From: an uncultured Erysipelotrichaceae bacterium | Lineage (GTDB): Bacteria; Bacillota_I; Bacilli_A; RFN20; CAG-826 | Direction: 5' to 3' | DNA: 64,000 bases | NCBI GenBank assembly: GCA_902800025.1 | Contig: CADCDA010000002.1 | Span: 1 to 64,000 of the forward strand | Shown here: in pieces, positions 41,420 to 49,897 of the stretch | Layout: every line of letters starts with the position of its first letter | How positions within the stretch are numbered: the stretch's first letter is position 1 | The notes under the pieces: generated by a model | What the model was told of the DNA's origin: nothing | The model's input: only the letters and a program-made list of their open reading frames with translations | Databases searched by the model: none | Made by a program: the position numbers and the translations under genes

Positions 41420-41425
41420 TATAAT
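41420..41425 (+). promoter_or_regulatory. -10 box, leaderless promoter
   Basis: TATAAT with the ATG exactly 6 bases downstream (41432). The same TATAAT-N6-ATG layout is seen at 49886 and on the minus strand at 56735. Confidence 0.65.
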
Positions 41426-41431
41426 GAAGAT

Positions 41432-42502
41432 ATGGATTTATTCGATTATTTAAACGACTATCAATATAAAACAATAGATAAGTATCCATTAAATGAAATT
41501 GATATGGTTCTTTTTTCCATTTTAGCGTACCCACACTACGAAGAATTTATTGGAAAAAAAGAAATCTATAACGCTAAGAAGATGCTTAAGTTTTTATCTA
41601 ACCTTGATGTCAGCGACTTGATGGATAGGAAAATCGAGTATCTTAGACTCCTTAAAAGAGTGTGCCAAGCCCCTCGATATGAAGGAATAAAGTTTTATCA
41701 TTTTCGAGTTAATCACGATGAAGAAACAACAAAACAATTTCAAGCGATTACTTTAATTTTAGGAAAAATAGTGGTGGTTTCTTATTGTGGAACAGATGGG
41801 ACAACGGTCGGTTTTAAAGAAGACTTAAACATGTCTTATTTAGAAGTGACACCAGGAGAAATTGAAGCCATTGAATACTTAAAATATATCCAAAAAAAGA
41901 AGAGACCTAAATATTTATATTTAGTTGGCCATTCAAAAGGTGGAAGACTCGCTGAATATTCCGCTAAGCATTTTACTAAAAAAGAGAAGCTATTAGGAGT
42001 GTATACTTTTGATGCTCCAAATTTCAAAAAAGAGTTTTATGATTCTGAATATGAAAAGATTTCTCCACTTATGAATGTCTATCTTCCAGAAGAATCAATC
42101 ATCGGTCGATTAATCGCTGAATCTGCTCATTATAAAATCGTGAAATCAACAAGGCATTTATTAATGCAACATGACACTCTCTCTTGGGAGATTGAAGATA
42201 ATCATTTCGTTTATTCGAATGAGTTTTCAAAAAGATCGACAAGAATTGTTAATGCCCTTAATGGTGTTCTTGAAAAATATGATAACAACACTAAAAAAGA
42301 ATTTACTGATACATTATTCGATTTAATCGAAAGCGCGAATATTAAATCATTCACAACAAAAGAAGAGAATATCGCTATGCTTAAGAGTGCAATTCCAATA
42401 TTCAAAGTCCAGTGGAAGAACACTCCAAAAGAAGATAGAAAATCTCTTAAACTGATATTACTGACTTTGGTTGTCGACTTTTTGAAAAATAAGAAAAACT
42501 AA
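41432..42502 (+). CDS. Mbeg1-like (DUF2974) lipase-fold protein
   Basis: The 356-residue alpha/beta-hydrolase-like protein is of the Mbeg1/DUF2974 type. The start NEIDMVLFSILAYPHYEEF is typical of that family. The nucleophile elbow GHSKGG lies near residues 169-174. Asp in YTFDAPNF and a downstream His are candidates for the rest of the triad. Substrate is unknown; class-3-lipase-like ester hydrolysis is the usual guess. I start at the ATG at 41432, which follows a TATAAT by 6 bases; an upstream TTG would lie inside the promoter and terminator. No signal peptide is present, so it should act in the cytosol. It sits between rpsO and pnp. Confidence 0.83.
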   Translation: MDLFDYLNDYQYKTIDKYPLNEIDMVLFSILAYPHYEEFIGKKEIYNAKKMLKFLSNLDVSDLMDRKIEYLRLLKRVCQAPRYEGIKFYHFRVNHDEETTKQFQAITLILGKIVVVSYCGTDGTTVGFKEDLNMSYLEVTPGEIEAIEYLKYIQKKKRPKYLYLVGHSKGGRLAEYSAKHFTKKEKLLGVYTFDAPNFKKEFYDSEYEKISPLMNVYLPEESIIGRLIAESAHYKIVKSTRHLLMQHDTLSWEIEDNHFVYSNEFSKRSTRIVNALNGVLEKYDNNTKKEFTDTLFDLIESANIKSFTTKEENIAMLKSAIPIFKVQWKNTPKEDRKSLKLILLTLVVDFLKNKKN

Positions 42503-42503
42503 G

Positions 42504-42528
42504 AATCGTGATGTTTTCACGATTTTTT
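42504..42528 (+). terminator. Terminator of the Mbeg1-like gene
   Basis: AATCGTGA (42504-42511) pairs with TCACGATT (42517-42524), followed by TTTT. Confidence 0.9.
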
Positions 42529-42582
42529 ATTAGAGTTGTTGTCGTTATCATCTTATTTTTGTTACATATTTTAGTACATAAT

Positions 42583-42622
42583 TAAAAAAGACCTAAACCA
42601 TAAGGAATAGGTCCCAAACCTT
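42583..42622 (-). ncRNA. Candidate tiny minus-strand RNA (about 40 nt)
   Basis: On the minus strand a near-consensus promoter drives a transcript that would run only about 40 bases to a terminator. The terminator is GACCTA and TAGGTC (42590-42595 with 42608-42613), followed by T6. An alternative helix AUAAGG/CCUUAU would disrupt it, so the RNA may be a switch or a decoy. No reading frame is included. Confidence 0.45.
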
Positions 42623-42628
42623 ATTTTC

Positions 42629-42657
42629 AAAGTAAGCCACATCTAGGAAAAAGTCAA
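42629..42657 (-). promoter_or_regulatory. Promoter of the tiny minus-strand RNA
   Basis: TTGACT (complement of 42652-42657), 17-base spacer, TACTTT (complement of 42629-42634). It is one of the best -35 boxes in the window. Confidence 0.6.
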
Positions 42658-42766
42658 GAGTTAATGGCCATTTATTGATAAAAAAATGAATAGTGGTCAA
42701 ATAATAATATTTATATTTAAAAAATATAGTGTCATTTTTTGCTTGTTGTGATAACATACTATCGTT

Positions 42767-44992
42767 ATGTTATTTAGAAGAAAGAAGAAAAAAGAAATGA
42801 AAAGAGTATTCGAATTAGAATTCGAAGGAAAGAAGTTCGTTGTTGAAGCCGGCGAAATCGCAAAACAAGCTGATGGCGCTGTCTTAGTGAGATTAAATGA
42901 AACAGTCGTTCTTTCCACCGCATGTGCCTCTGATCTACCAAAAGAAGGTGATTTCTTCCCACTAACAGTTGGTTACGAAGAAAAACAATATGCAGTTGGT
43001 AAAATCCCAGGCTCATTCCTCAGAAGAGAAGGTCGTGCTGGAGAACACGCAACCCTCACCGCAAGATTAATTGATCGTCCTATTAGACCAATGTTCTCCG
43101 AAGGATTCCGTAATGAAGTCCAAATCGTTAATACAGTCATGTCTGTTGACCAAGACTGTACACCAGAAATGACCGCTATGCTCGGTTCAAGCTTAGCATT
43201 AGGCATTAGTGATATTCCATTTGATGGACCAATCGCCGGTGTTTATGTCGGTAGAGTTAACGGCAAATTCATCATTAACCCAACCGTTGAAGAAAAAGCA
43301 AATTCCGATATCAACTTAGCAGTTGCTGGTACAAAAGAAGCTATCAACATGGTTGAAGCTGGTGCTGACCAAGTCAGCGAAGAAGATATGTTAGACGCCT
43401 TAATGTTTGGTCATGAAGCCATCAAAAAGTTATGTGTCTGGCAAGAAAAAATCATTAAAGAAATCGGTAAAGAAAAAAGACACATCGATTTATATGTCTG
43501 TGATCCAGTCATTGAAAAAGATGTTACCGAGAGAGCAGAAGCTCGTTTAGTCAAAGCTATTTCTATCTTTGATAAGCTCGAAAGACAAGACGCCATTGAT
43601 GCGATTGAAAACGAGATTATCGATGATTACGATAATAGAAAATATGAAGATGAGAAAACTCATCAAAAGACCTTATCAATGGTCAAAGAAACTCTTGAGA
43701 AATTAGTCGCTAAAGAAGTTAGAAGATTAATTACTGATGAGAAGATCAGACCAGATGGTCGTAAAGTTGACGAAATTCGTCCTTTGGACGCTCAAGTCGA
43801 CTTATTACCAAGAACTCATGGTTCTGCGATGTTCACTCGTGGACAAACCCAAGTTATCTCTGTGACAACTTTAGGTGCTAAGAGCGACGAACAAATCATC
43901 GACAACTTAACCGATGAAGAAACACGTCACTGGATGCATCATTACAATTTCCCACCATACTCTGTTGGTGAAGTTGGAAGAATGGGTTCTCCAGGAAGAA
44001 GAGAAATCGGACATGGTGCTTTAGGTGAAAGAGCATTATCATATGTCATTCCAAGCGCCGAAGAATTCCCATACACCATTAGAACAGTGGCAGAAGTTGT
44101 TGAATCTAACGGTTCCTCTTCACAAGCCTCTATCTGTGCTTCATGTATGTCCTTAATGGCTGCTGGTGTCCCAATTAAAGGTATCGTTAGTGGTATCGCC
44201 ATGGGCTTAATTAGCTCTGGACCATTAGATGGTAAACACCCATATACAATCCTTACTGATATTCAAGGTTTAGAAGATCACTTTGGTGATATGGACTTCA
44301 AAGTTGCTGGTACTGAAAAAGGTATTACTGCACTTCAAATGGATATCAAAATCAAAGGAGTCACTAAAGAAGTCCTACGCGAAGCTTTAGCCCAAGCTCA
44401 CGAAGCAAGAGCAAAGATTCGTGAAGTCATGAAGAAAGCCATTGCTGAACCACGTCCAGATGTCGGTAAGTACGCTCCTAAGATGGATACATTCTTCATC
44501 GATGTCGATAAGATTAGAGATGTTATCGGTACTGGTGGAAAAGTCATCAATGAAATCATTGCTCAATGTGATAATGTGAAGATTGACATTGAAGACAATG
44601 GTCAAGTCACTCTCTACCATATGGATAGAGAAGTCATTAACAAAGCTAAACAAATCATTCTTGATATCGTTAGAGAAGCCAAAGTTGGTGAAGACTTTGT
44701 CGGTGAAGTTACTAGAGTTGAAGACTATGGTGCGTTCGTTAGACTCTTTGGAAACGTTGAAGGCTTATGCCATGTCTCTCGCTTAGGCTGGGGATATATC
44801 AATAAGGCCAGCGATGTTGTCAAAGTTGGCGATAGCTTAAAAGTTCGTGTTATCGAAATTGATGATCACGGAAAAGTTAAGGTCTCCGCTAAAGAATTTA
44901 TGGAAAAGCCTGCTGAAGAAGAAGGTAGAAAATTAGAGCATCACGCTCATCCAGATAAGTCCATCAAAGGACCACGTAAATTCAGAAAGTAA
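42767..44992 (+). CDS. pnp: Polynucleotide phosphorylase
   Basis: PNPase degrades RNA 3' to 5' by phosphorolysis and is part of the RNA degradosome. The 741-residue protein has two RNase PH cores. The first (about 10-240) contains [22 protein letters not shown]; the second (about 330-560) has [16 protein letters not shown] and [22 protein letters not shown] helical linker joins them. A KH domain follows ([10 protein letters not shown], near 586) and an S1 domain ([21 protein letters not shown], near 645). The tail is basic. The ATG at 42767 directly follows a TACTAT/TAACAT box; a second ATG at 42797 (MKRVFELEF) would match the usual family start and cannot be excluded. It is separated from rpsO by one gene. 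Confidence 0.97.
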   Translation: MLFRRKKKKEMKRVFELEFEGKKFVVEAGEIAKQADGAVLVRLNETVVLSTACASDLPKEGDFFPLTVGYEEKQYAVGKIPGSFLRREGRAGEHATLTARLIDRPIRPMFSEGFRNEVQIVNTVMSVDQDCTPEMTAMLGSSLALGISDIPFDGPIAGVYVGRVNGKFIINPTVEEKANSDINLAVAGTKEAINMVEAGADQVSEEDMLDALMFGHEAIKKLCVWQEKIIKEIGKEKRHIDLYVCDPVIEKDVTERAEARLVKAISIFDKLERQDAIDAIENEIIDDYDNRKYEDEKTHQKTLSMVKETLEKLVAKEVRRLITDEKIRPDGRKVDEIRPLDAQVDLLPRTHGSAMFTRGQTQVISVTTLGAKSDEQIIDNLTDEETRHWMHHYNFPPYSVGEVGRMGSPGRREIGHGALGERALSYVIPSAEEFPYTIRTVAEVVESNGSSSQASICASCMSLMAAGVPIKGIVSGIAMGLISSGPLDGKHPYTILTDIQGLEDHFGDMDFKVAGTEKGITALQMDIKIKGVTKEVLREALAQAHEARAKIREVMKKAIAEPRPDVGKYAPKMDTFFIDVDKIRDVIGTGGKVINEIIAQCDNVKIDIEDNGQVTLYHMDREVINKAKQIILDIVREAKVGEDFVGEVTRVEDYGAFVRLFGNVEGLCHVSRLGWGYINKASDVVKVGDSLKVRVIEIDDHGKVKVSAKEFMEKPAEEEGRKLEHHAHPDKSIKGPRKFRK

Positions 44993-45007
44993 AAAACTTA
45001 TTAAAAT

Positions 45008-45033
45008 ACTCTCGATTTTTTCGAGAGTTTTTA
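45008..45033 (+). terminator. Terminator of pnp
   Basis: ACTCTCGA (45008-45015) pairs with TCGAGAGT (45021-45028), followed by TTTTATT. Confidence 0.9.
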
Positions 45034-45035
45034 TT

Positions 45036-45041
45036 TATAAT
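45036..45041 (+). promoter_or_regulatory. -10 box of the glycerol-3-phosphate oxidoreductase operon
   Basis: TATAAT, 8 bases before the ATG at 45050, implying a leaderless or nearly leaderless mRNA. Confidence 0.55.
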
Positions 45042-45049
45042 AAATGTAT

Positions 45050-46477
45050 ATGTTAGACGTAGTAATTATAGGCGCAGGAGTCTCCGGTGCTTTTATCGCT
45101 CGTAAGTTAGCGCGTTATGAATTGAATGTCGCCCTTTTTGAAAGGGAAAACGATGTTGGCGACATTACAAGTAACGCTAATAGTGCTATCGTACATAGCG
45201 GTTATGACCCTGTTCCACACACATTAAAAGCACTTTTGAATGTTCGCGGAAACGCGATGTTTGATCAAATTGCAGATGAGCTTGATGTTCATTTCAACCG
45301 CTGTGGTTCTTTAACTGTTGCAGTCAGTGATGAACAAATGGCGATGCTTTATGATTTAGAAAAACGCAGCCACGAAAACGGAGTTGAAGTTCGTATTCTT
45401 TCCGCTGACGAAGTAAAGAAAATGGAACCACACATCTCTCAAGAAGCTAAAGGAGCGTTACTTGCTCCAACAGCAGGAGTTGTCGATCCATTTAATTTAG
45501 TCGTTCACGCTGTTGAAAATGCGGTTGATAATGGAGTAGAACTTCATTTATCTGAACCTGTCATCGACATAGTCGATAAGGGTGAATATTTCTTAGTTAA
45601 AACCCCTAAAGGTGAATATGAAAGTAAAGTCGTTATCAATGCGGCTGGTTTATATAGTGACAAGATCGCTTCAATGATTGAAGACATCGATTGGCATCTC
45701 ATTCCTAGAAAAGGTGAATACTTTGTTTTAGACCATTATGAAGTCGGTTTAGTCAATCACACAATTTTCCCTCTTCCAAGTGCAAAAGGAAAAGGTGTCC
45801 TTGTTTCTATGACAAGCAGTAATAACTATATCGTTGGTCCAAGCAGTGAACCAATCGATGATGTTGAAGACTTTGCCACCGACAGCTTTACATTAGGCGA
45901 AATCAGAAGACAAGCCACTGAACTTGTTCCAGATATTCCATTTAATCAAGTCATTCGAGTGTTCTCTGGTATTAGACCAACATCAACTAGACATGACTTT
46001 ATTATTGAACCTGCAAAGACAAATAAGAGATTTATTAATGTTGCTGGAATTGAATCTCCAGGACTTGTCTCTTCTCCTGCAATTGCAGAATATGTCTTTG
46101 AAAACTACGTTTCTAAATTATTTAATTTAGTTGAAAAGAAAAACTTTAATCCTCGTATTAAAAAATATCATCATCTTAATGAGATGAGTGTTGAAGAAAG
46201 AAACGCTGCTATAAAAGAAAATCCAGAATTCGGAACAATTATTTGTAGCTGTGAAAAAGTTTCTTTAGGTGAAATCAAAGAACTTCTTGATAGAAGTGTT
46301 CCACCTCATTCAGTTAAAGGTGTCAAAAGAAGATGCCGTGCTGGATTTGGCAAATGCCAAGGTGGATTCTGTTCACCTATGGTGACTTTAATCTTAGCAA
46401 AGCATTATGGAGTTTCTCCTCTCGATATCACTTGGGATAGAAAACCTATTCTTGAAGAGGAGGTAAAGAAAATATGA
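45050..46477 (+). CDS. GlpA-type FAD-dependent glycerol-3-phosphate dehydrogenase
   Basis: This 475-residue flavoprotein probably oxidises glycerol-3-phosphate to dihydroxyacetone phosphate or a related 2-hydroxyacid. The Rossmann motif VVIIGAGVSGAFIARKLA (about 4-21) binds FAD. SAIVHSGYD and RKGEYFVLDH fit the DAO/GlpA family. The last 90 residues form a BFD-like [2Fe-2S] domain, with Cys residues in IICSCEKVS, RRCRAGFGKCQGGFC. I prefer the ATG at 45050 to that at 45044, because it places MLDVVIIGAG at the start. The next two genes (an FAD/NAD oxidoreductase and DUF1667) make up the standard three-gene set found in anaerobic Firmicutes. RibF-derived FAD and an electron acceptor are needed. 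Confidence 0.9.
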   Translation: MLDVVIIGAGVSGAFIARKLARYELNVALFERENDVGDITSNANSAIVHSGYDPVPHTLKALLNVRGNAMFDQIADELDVHFNRCGSLTVAVSDEQMAMLYDLEKRSHENGVEVRILSADEVKKMEPHISQEAKGALLAPTAGVVDPFNLVVHAVENAVDNGVELHLSEPVIDIVDKGEYFLVKTPKGEYESKVVINAAGLYSDKIASMIEDIDWHLIPRKGEYFVLDHYEVGLVNHTIFPLPSAKGKGVLVSMTSSNNYIVGPSSEPIDDVEDFATDSFTLGEIRRQATELVPDIPFNQVIRVFSGIRPTSTRHDFIIEPAKTNKRFINVAGIESPGLVSSPAIAEYVFENYVSKLFNLVEKKNFNPRIKKYHHLNEMSVEERNAAIKENPEFGTIICSCEKVSLGEIKELLDRSVPPHSVKGVKRRCRAGFGKCQGGFCSPMVTLILAKHYGVSPLDITWDRKPILEEEVKKI

Positions 46478-47727
46478 TTAAACGTGATTTAGTTATCATC
46501 GGTGGTGGTTCCGCTGGTATGGCGGCTGCTATCGAAGCCAAAAAGAATGGCATCGATGATATTCTCATCTTAGAAAAAGATGGAGTGTTAGGCGGCATTC
46601 TTAATCAATGTATTCATAATGGTTTTGGTCTAACTGAATTTAAAGAAGAATTGACTGGACCAGAATATTTATCAAGATTTGTTAAACAAGTCGAAGAACT
46701 CGGTATTGAATATAAGCTCAATTCCTTGGTTTTAGATATTACTGAAAACAAGTGCGTTACTTATAGTAATGAAAAAGACGGTGTTGTCATCGTTGAAGCT
46801 AAAGCGATTATTTTCGCAACTGGATGCTATGAAAGAAGCCCAGGCGCTATTCAATTAGCAGGCGATCGCTGTAGTGGTATTATCACCGCTGGTACCGCTC
46901 AAAAATATTTAAATATTCACGGATATCTCGTTGGTAAACGAATCGTTATCCTTGGTAGTGGCGATATCGGTTTAATCATGGCCAGAAGAATGACTTTAGA
47001 AGGCGCAAAAGTATTGTGTGTTTCTGAAATCATGCCTTACTCAAATGGCTTAAATAGAAACATTGCTCAATGTTTGAATGACTATGACATTCCTTTATAT
47101 CTCTCAAGAAGCGTTCTCAGAGTTGAAGGCAAGAGTGGTAGGGTAGAAAAAGTCGTTCTTGCCGCTGTTGATGACAAGATGAAATTCATCCCAGGAACAG
47201 AGATGGAATTTGAGTGTGATACATTACTTCTTTCTGTTGGATTAATTCCTTATGTCAGTTTACTTGATAAGCTTCACTGTGAAATGAGTTCCACTAGAGG
47301 AGCGAAAGTTAACGATCAACTTATGACTTCTATTCCAGGAGTCTTTGCCTGTGGTAACTGCTTACACGTTCATGATGTTGTTGACTTTGTTACCGATGAA
47401 GGAAGAGACGCTGGTAGAGGCGCTGCTAATTACATCAAAGGTTTATCAGAAAAGAAGAAACATATCCTTGTGAAACCAGGAAATGGAGTGGGATATGTTA
47501 TTCCTCAATTTATTGAGACTGATTTAAATAATGACATCACTTTCAAATTTAGAGTTAGAAGACCAGTTAAAAATGTCTTTGTCAACTTTAAAAGTGGAGA
47601 CGCTTTGATTCATAAGGTTGTTAAACCAGTCTTGATTCCAAGTGAAATGGTGATGATTAAATTAAACAAAGATAAATTAGCGGGCTTACCGCTTGATGAG
47701 ATCGAAGTCTCTTTGGAGGAAAGATAA
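46474..47727 (+). CDS. FAD/NAD(P)-dependent oxidoreductase, partner of the GlpA-like enzyme
   Basis: The 417-residue protein has two dinucleotide-binding folds: LVIIGGGSAGMAAAIEAKK (about 5-23) for FAD and VILGSGDIGLIMARRMT (about 150-166) for NAD(P). It ends with the conserved ACGNCLHVHDVVDFVTDEG flavin loop, a pattern of the pyridine nucleotide-disulphide/thioredoxin-reductase group. No CxxC redox pair is present at the active-site position. Start (ATG 46474) overlaps the preceding gene by 4 bases and the stop overlaps DUF1667. The trio is co-translated. It probably passes electrons between NAD(P) and the GlpA-like subunit, as GlpB/C do elsewhere. Confidence 0.9.
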   Translation: MIKRDLVIIGGGSAGMAAAIEAKKNGIDDILILEKDGVLGGILNQCIHNGFGLTEFKEELTGPEYLSRFVKQVEELGIEYKLNSLVLDITENKCVTYSNEKDGVVIVEAKAIIFATGCYERSPGAIQLAGDRCSGIITAGTAQKYLNIHGYLVGKRIVILGSGDIGLIMARRMTLEGAKVLCVSEIMPYSNGLNRNIAQCLNDYDIPLYLSRSVLRVEGKSGRVEKVVLAAVDDKMKFIPGTEMEFECDTLLLSVGLIPYVSLLDKLHCEMSSTRGAKVNDQLMTSIPGVFACGNCLHVHDVVDFVTDEGRDAGRGAANYIKGLSEKKKHILVKPGNGVGYVIPQFIETDLNNDITFKFRVRRPVKNVFVNFKSGDALIHKVVKPVLIPSEMVMIKLNKDKLAGLPLDEIEVSLEER

Positions 47728-48068
47728 TGAAAGAGTTAACTTGCATCGTATGTCCTAGAGGCTGTCGCTTAACAATCGATGATGATTTAAAAGTTACTGG
47801 TAATTCCTGCCCTCGTGGAGCGGAATACGCAGTTAATGAAATGACTAATCCAAAAAGAATGATTACTTCTTTTATGAGGGTTAAAAACAGAGAGAACTGT
47901 GTCGTTTCAGTTAAAACAAGTACCTCAATTCCAAAAAGAATGATTTTCCAAGTGATGGAAGAAATCAATAAAGTCGGAGTTAACGCTCCAACAAATATCG
48001 GCGATATCGCGATTAAAAATGTTCTCGGTACTGGAGCAGATATCGTGATCACAAAAAACGTGAAATAA
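47727..48068 (+). CDS. DUF1667 iron-sulphur-type protein
   Basis: The 113-residue protein belongs to DUF1667, nearly always encoded after the FAD/NAD oxidoreductase of this trio. The conserved cysteines are C7 and C10 (CIVCPRGC, with a third at C14) and C29 in NSCPRG. This suggests a metal or Fe-S site and a role as electron carrier or assembly subunit. The rest is a small alpha-beta domain with RVKNRENCVVSVKT. It overlaps the gene before by one base (TAATG). There is no biochemical evidence for this subfamily that I can cite, so the function is inferred from gene neighbourhood. Confidence 0.88.
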   Translation: MKELTCIVCPRGCRLTIDDDLKVTGNSCPRGAEYAVNEMTNPKRMITSFMRVKNRENCVVSVKTSTSIPKRMIFQVMEEINKVGVNAPTNIGDIAIKNVLGTGADIVITKNVK

Positions 48069-48149
48069 TTATTTTATAAGAATTAATTATTTGCTAAAAT
48101 AAAACTAAGATTAATTCATAGTCAATTTTTCTATTTATAAGGAGACAAG

Positions 48150-49835
48150 ATGTCTGAAAAAATTAAAGTATTTGCTTTGGGCGGATTAGACGAAGACGGT
48201 CGAGACTGTTATATTGTCGAGATTGACTCTGATATTTTCGTTATTGACGCCGGCTCATCTTTACCAGATAAAACTATTCCTGGAGTAGATTGCTTACTCC
48301 CGAATTTTGACTATATTATTAAAAACAAAGATCGTGTTAGAGCATATATTATGACTCATGGTCATGATGAGAGCATCGGTGCTATTAGACATTTCTATAA
48401 ATATGCTCCAGCACCAGTATATTGCTCACATACAACTATGACCATTATGGAAGGTCAACTCGCAATCTATGATCAAAAACTTGAATATGATTTTAGAATT
48501 GTGAAGCCTAGTGATGATGTAATCATCTCTGGTAGAAGAGTCAGATTTTTCCAAACTTGTCATAACGCTGCTAACTCTTCTGGAATTGCGATTTCGACTA
48601 GCCAAGGCAACATCATCTTTACTGGTGATTTCATCATTAGCTTTGCTACTGAAGAAACAAACTTCCAATTCGACTTATTTGCCGCTAGTGAATTAGCAAA
48701 AGAACCAACCCTCCTTTTAATGGCGGAGTCCAAAAACGCTGATAAGAATGGCTATTGTTCTCCAAAGCATAGATCTAGTAGCCTTATTGAAAAATATTTT
48801 AAAGCTAATAAACGTATTTTTATCACTTGCTATTGGCAAAATATGTATCGAATTAGAGAAATCATTCGTTTAGTGAAAAAATACGGTAAGAAAATTTATT
48901 GCTACGATAATTACACCCAAATCATCATGAGACAAATTATTGCTGCAACAAAAACTGGATCTTTATCAGACACTGATTTTATTAAAAAAGAAGATTTATT
49001 AAGAGTTAGAAAGAATGATGTTGTTGTCTTACTTGTTGGACAATCAGACGATATCTTTAGAGAAATCTCTGCTTTAGCAGCAGGTGTGAACGCTGATAAG
49101 CGTATCAAACTCGAACCAGATGATATTTTCATCGATGTCGCTCTTCCTCGTCCAAGCTTTGAAACAATTGCCACTCGTTCAATGGATTCGGTGTATCGTT
49201 CTGGATGTGAAGTGGTCTGGCTTAAAGGAAAAGATGTCAGCCCAATGCACGCCAAAGAAGATGACCTTCGCTTCGTTTTAAATTTATTTAAACCAAAATA
49301 TTATTTCCCAGTTCGTGGACATTATACAAAGATTATGGAAAACGCTAAGATTGCGGTTTCATTAGGTATTGGACTTAACCATATGAATGTCTTTGTCCTC
49401 GATAATGGCATGCAACTTATTTTCGAAGAAAATAGAAGGCCAGTTATTCTTCCTAGCGAAGTGACTGGTGTTGATGTTTCACCAATCTTGGTGGACGGAA
49501 AAGGTGTTACCAAAATCAGTAATGATATCATCGAAACTCGTCAAAAGATGGGCGTTGATGGAGCGGTGGTTATTGCTTCAACAGTGTCGCTTTCTCAAAA
49601 GAAGATTATTGCAGGACCTGATTGCCAAATGAGAGGATTTGTCTTTGTTAAAGAAGCCGAACCTCTATTAAAGTCAATTACTCAGATTTATGTTGAGGAA
49701 GTTAATGGAGCTTTAACAAGAAACCAAGACCTCGAATTAACTAAGAATACAATTAAAGATCGAATCCGCTGGTTTATCAGAAGAGAAAACGGTCGAGAGC
49801 CATTAATTGAACCGATTATATTGATCGAAGATTAA
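48150..49835 (+). CDS. RNase J-type metallo-beta-lactamase protein with altered metal site
   Basis: The 561-residue protein has the RNase J layout: beta-lactamase part (about 1-200), beta-CASP domain (about 210-370), return of the lactamase fold (NLFKPKYYFPVRGHY, about 391-405) and a C-terminal domain (about 450-561). The key metal motif HxHxDH is HGHDES, so the Asp-His pair that binds the second metal is lost. THGH, the later FFQTCHNAANSSG and TGDF are kept. Such changes are known in RNase J2-like paralogues, which are weak or inactive partners of J1. I therefore do not assign it as the main RNase J. AAGGAG precedes the ATG. A terminator starts directly at the stop. Confidence 0.85.
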   Translation: MSEKIKVFALGGLDEDGRDCYIVEIDSDIFVIDAGSSLPDKTIPGVDCLLPNFDYIIKNKDRVRAYIMTHGHDESIGAIRHFYKYAPAPVYCSHTTMTIMEGQLAIYDQKLEYDFRIVKPSDDVIISGRRVRFFQTCHNAANSSGIAISTSQGNIIFTGDFIISFATEETNFQFDLFAASELAKEPTLLLMAESKNADKNGYCSPKHRSSSLIEKYFKANKRIFITCYWQNMYRIREIIRLVKKYGKKIYCYDNYTQIIMRQIIAATKTGSLSDTDFIKKEDLLRVRKNDVVVLLVGQSDDIFREISALAAGVNADKRIKLEPDDIFIDVALPRPSFETIATRSMDSVYRSGCEVVWLKGKDVSPMHAKEDDLRFVLNLFKPKYYFPVRGHYTKIMENAKIAVSLGIGLNHMNVFVLDNGMQLIFEENRRPVILPSEVTGVDVSPILVDGKGVTKISNDIIETRQKMGVDGAVVIASTVSLSQKKIIAGPDCQMRGFVFVKEAEPLLKSITQIYVEEVNGALTRNQDLELTKNTIKDRIRWFIRRENGREPLIEPIILIED

Positions 49836-49862
49836 AGCACAAAGAAAATTGTGCTTTTTTTC
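49836..49862 (+). terminator. Terminator of the RNase J-type gene
   Basis: AGCACAA (49836-49842) pairs with TTGTGCT (49849-49855), followed by a long T run. Confidence 0.9.
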
Positions 49863-49885
49863 TTCAAATCTTTCTCGCGTATGCG

Positions 49886-49891
49886 TATAAT
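49886..49891 (+). promoter_or_regulatory. -10 box, leaderless promoter of ftsK/spoIIIE
   Basis: TATAAT, then six bases, then the ATG at 49898. No ribosome site lies between. Confidence 0.65.
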
Positions 49892-49897
49892 TTATTT

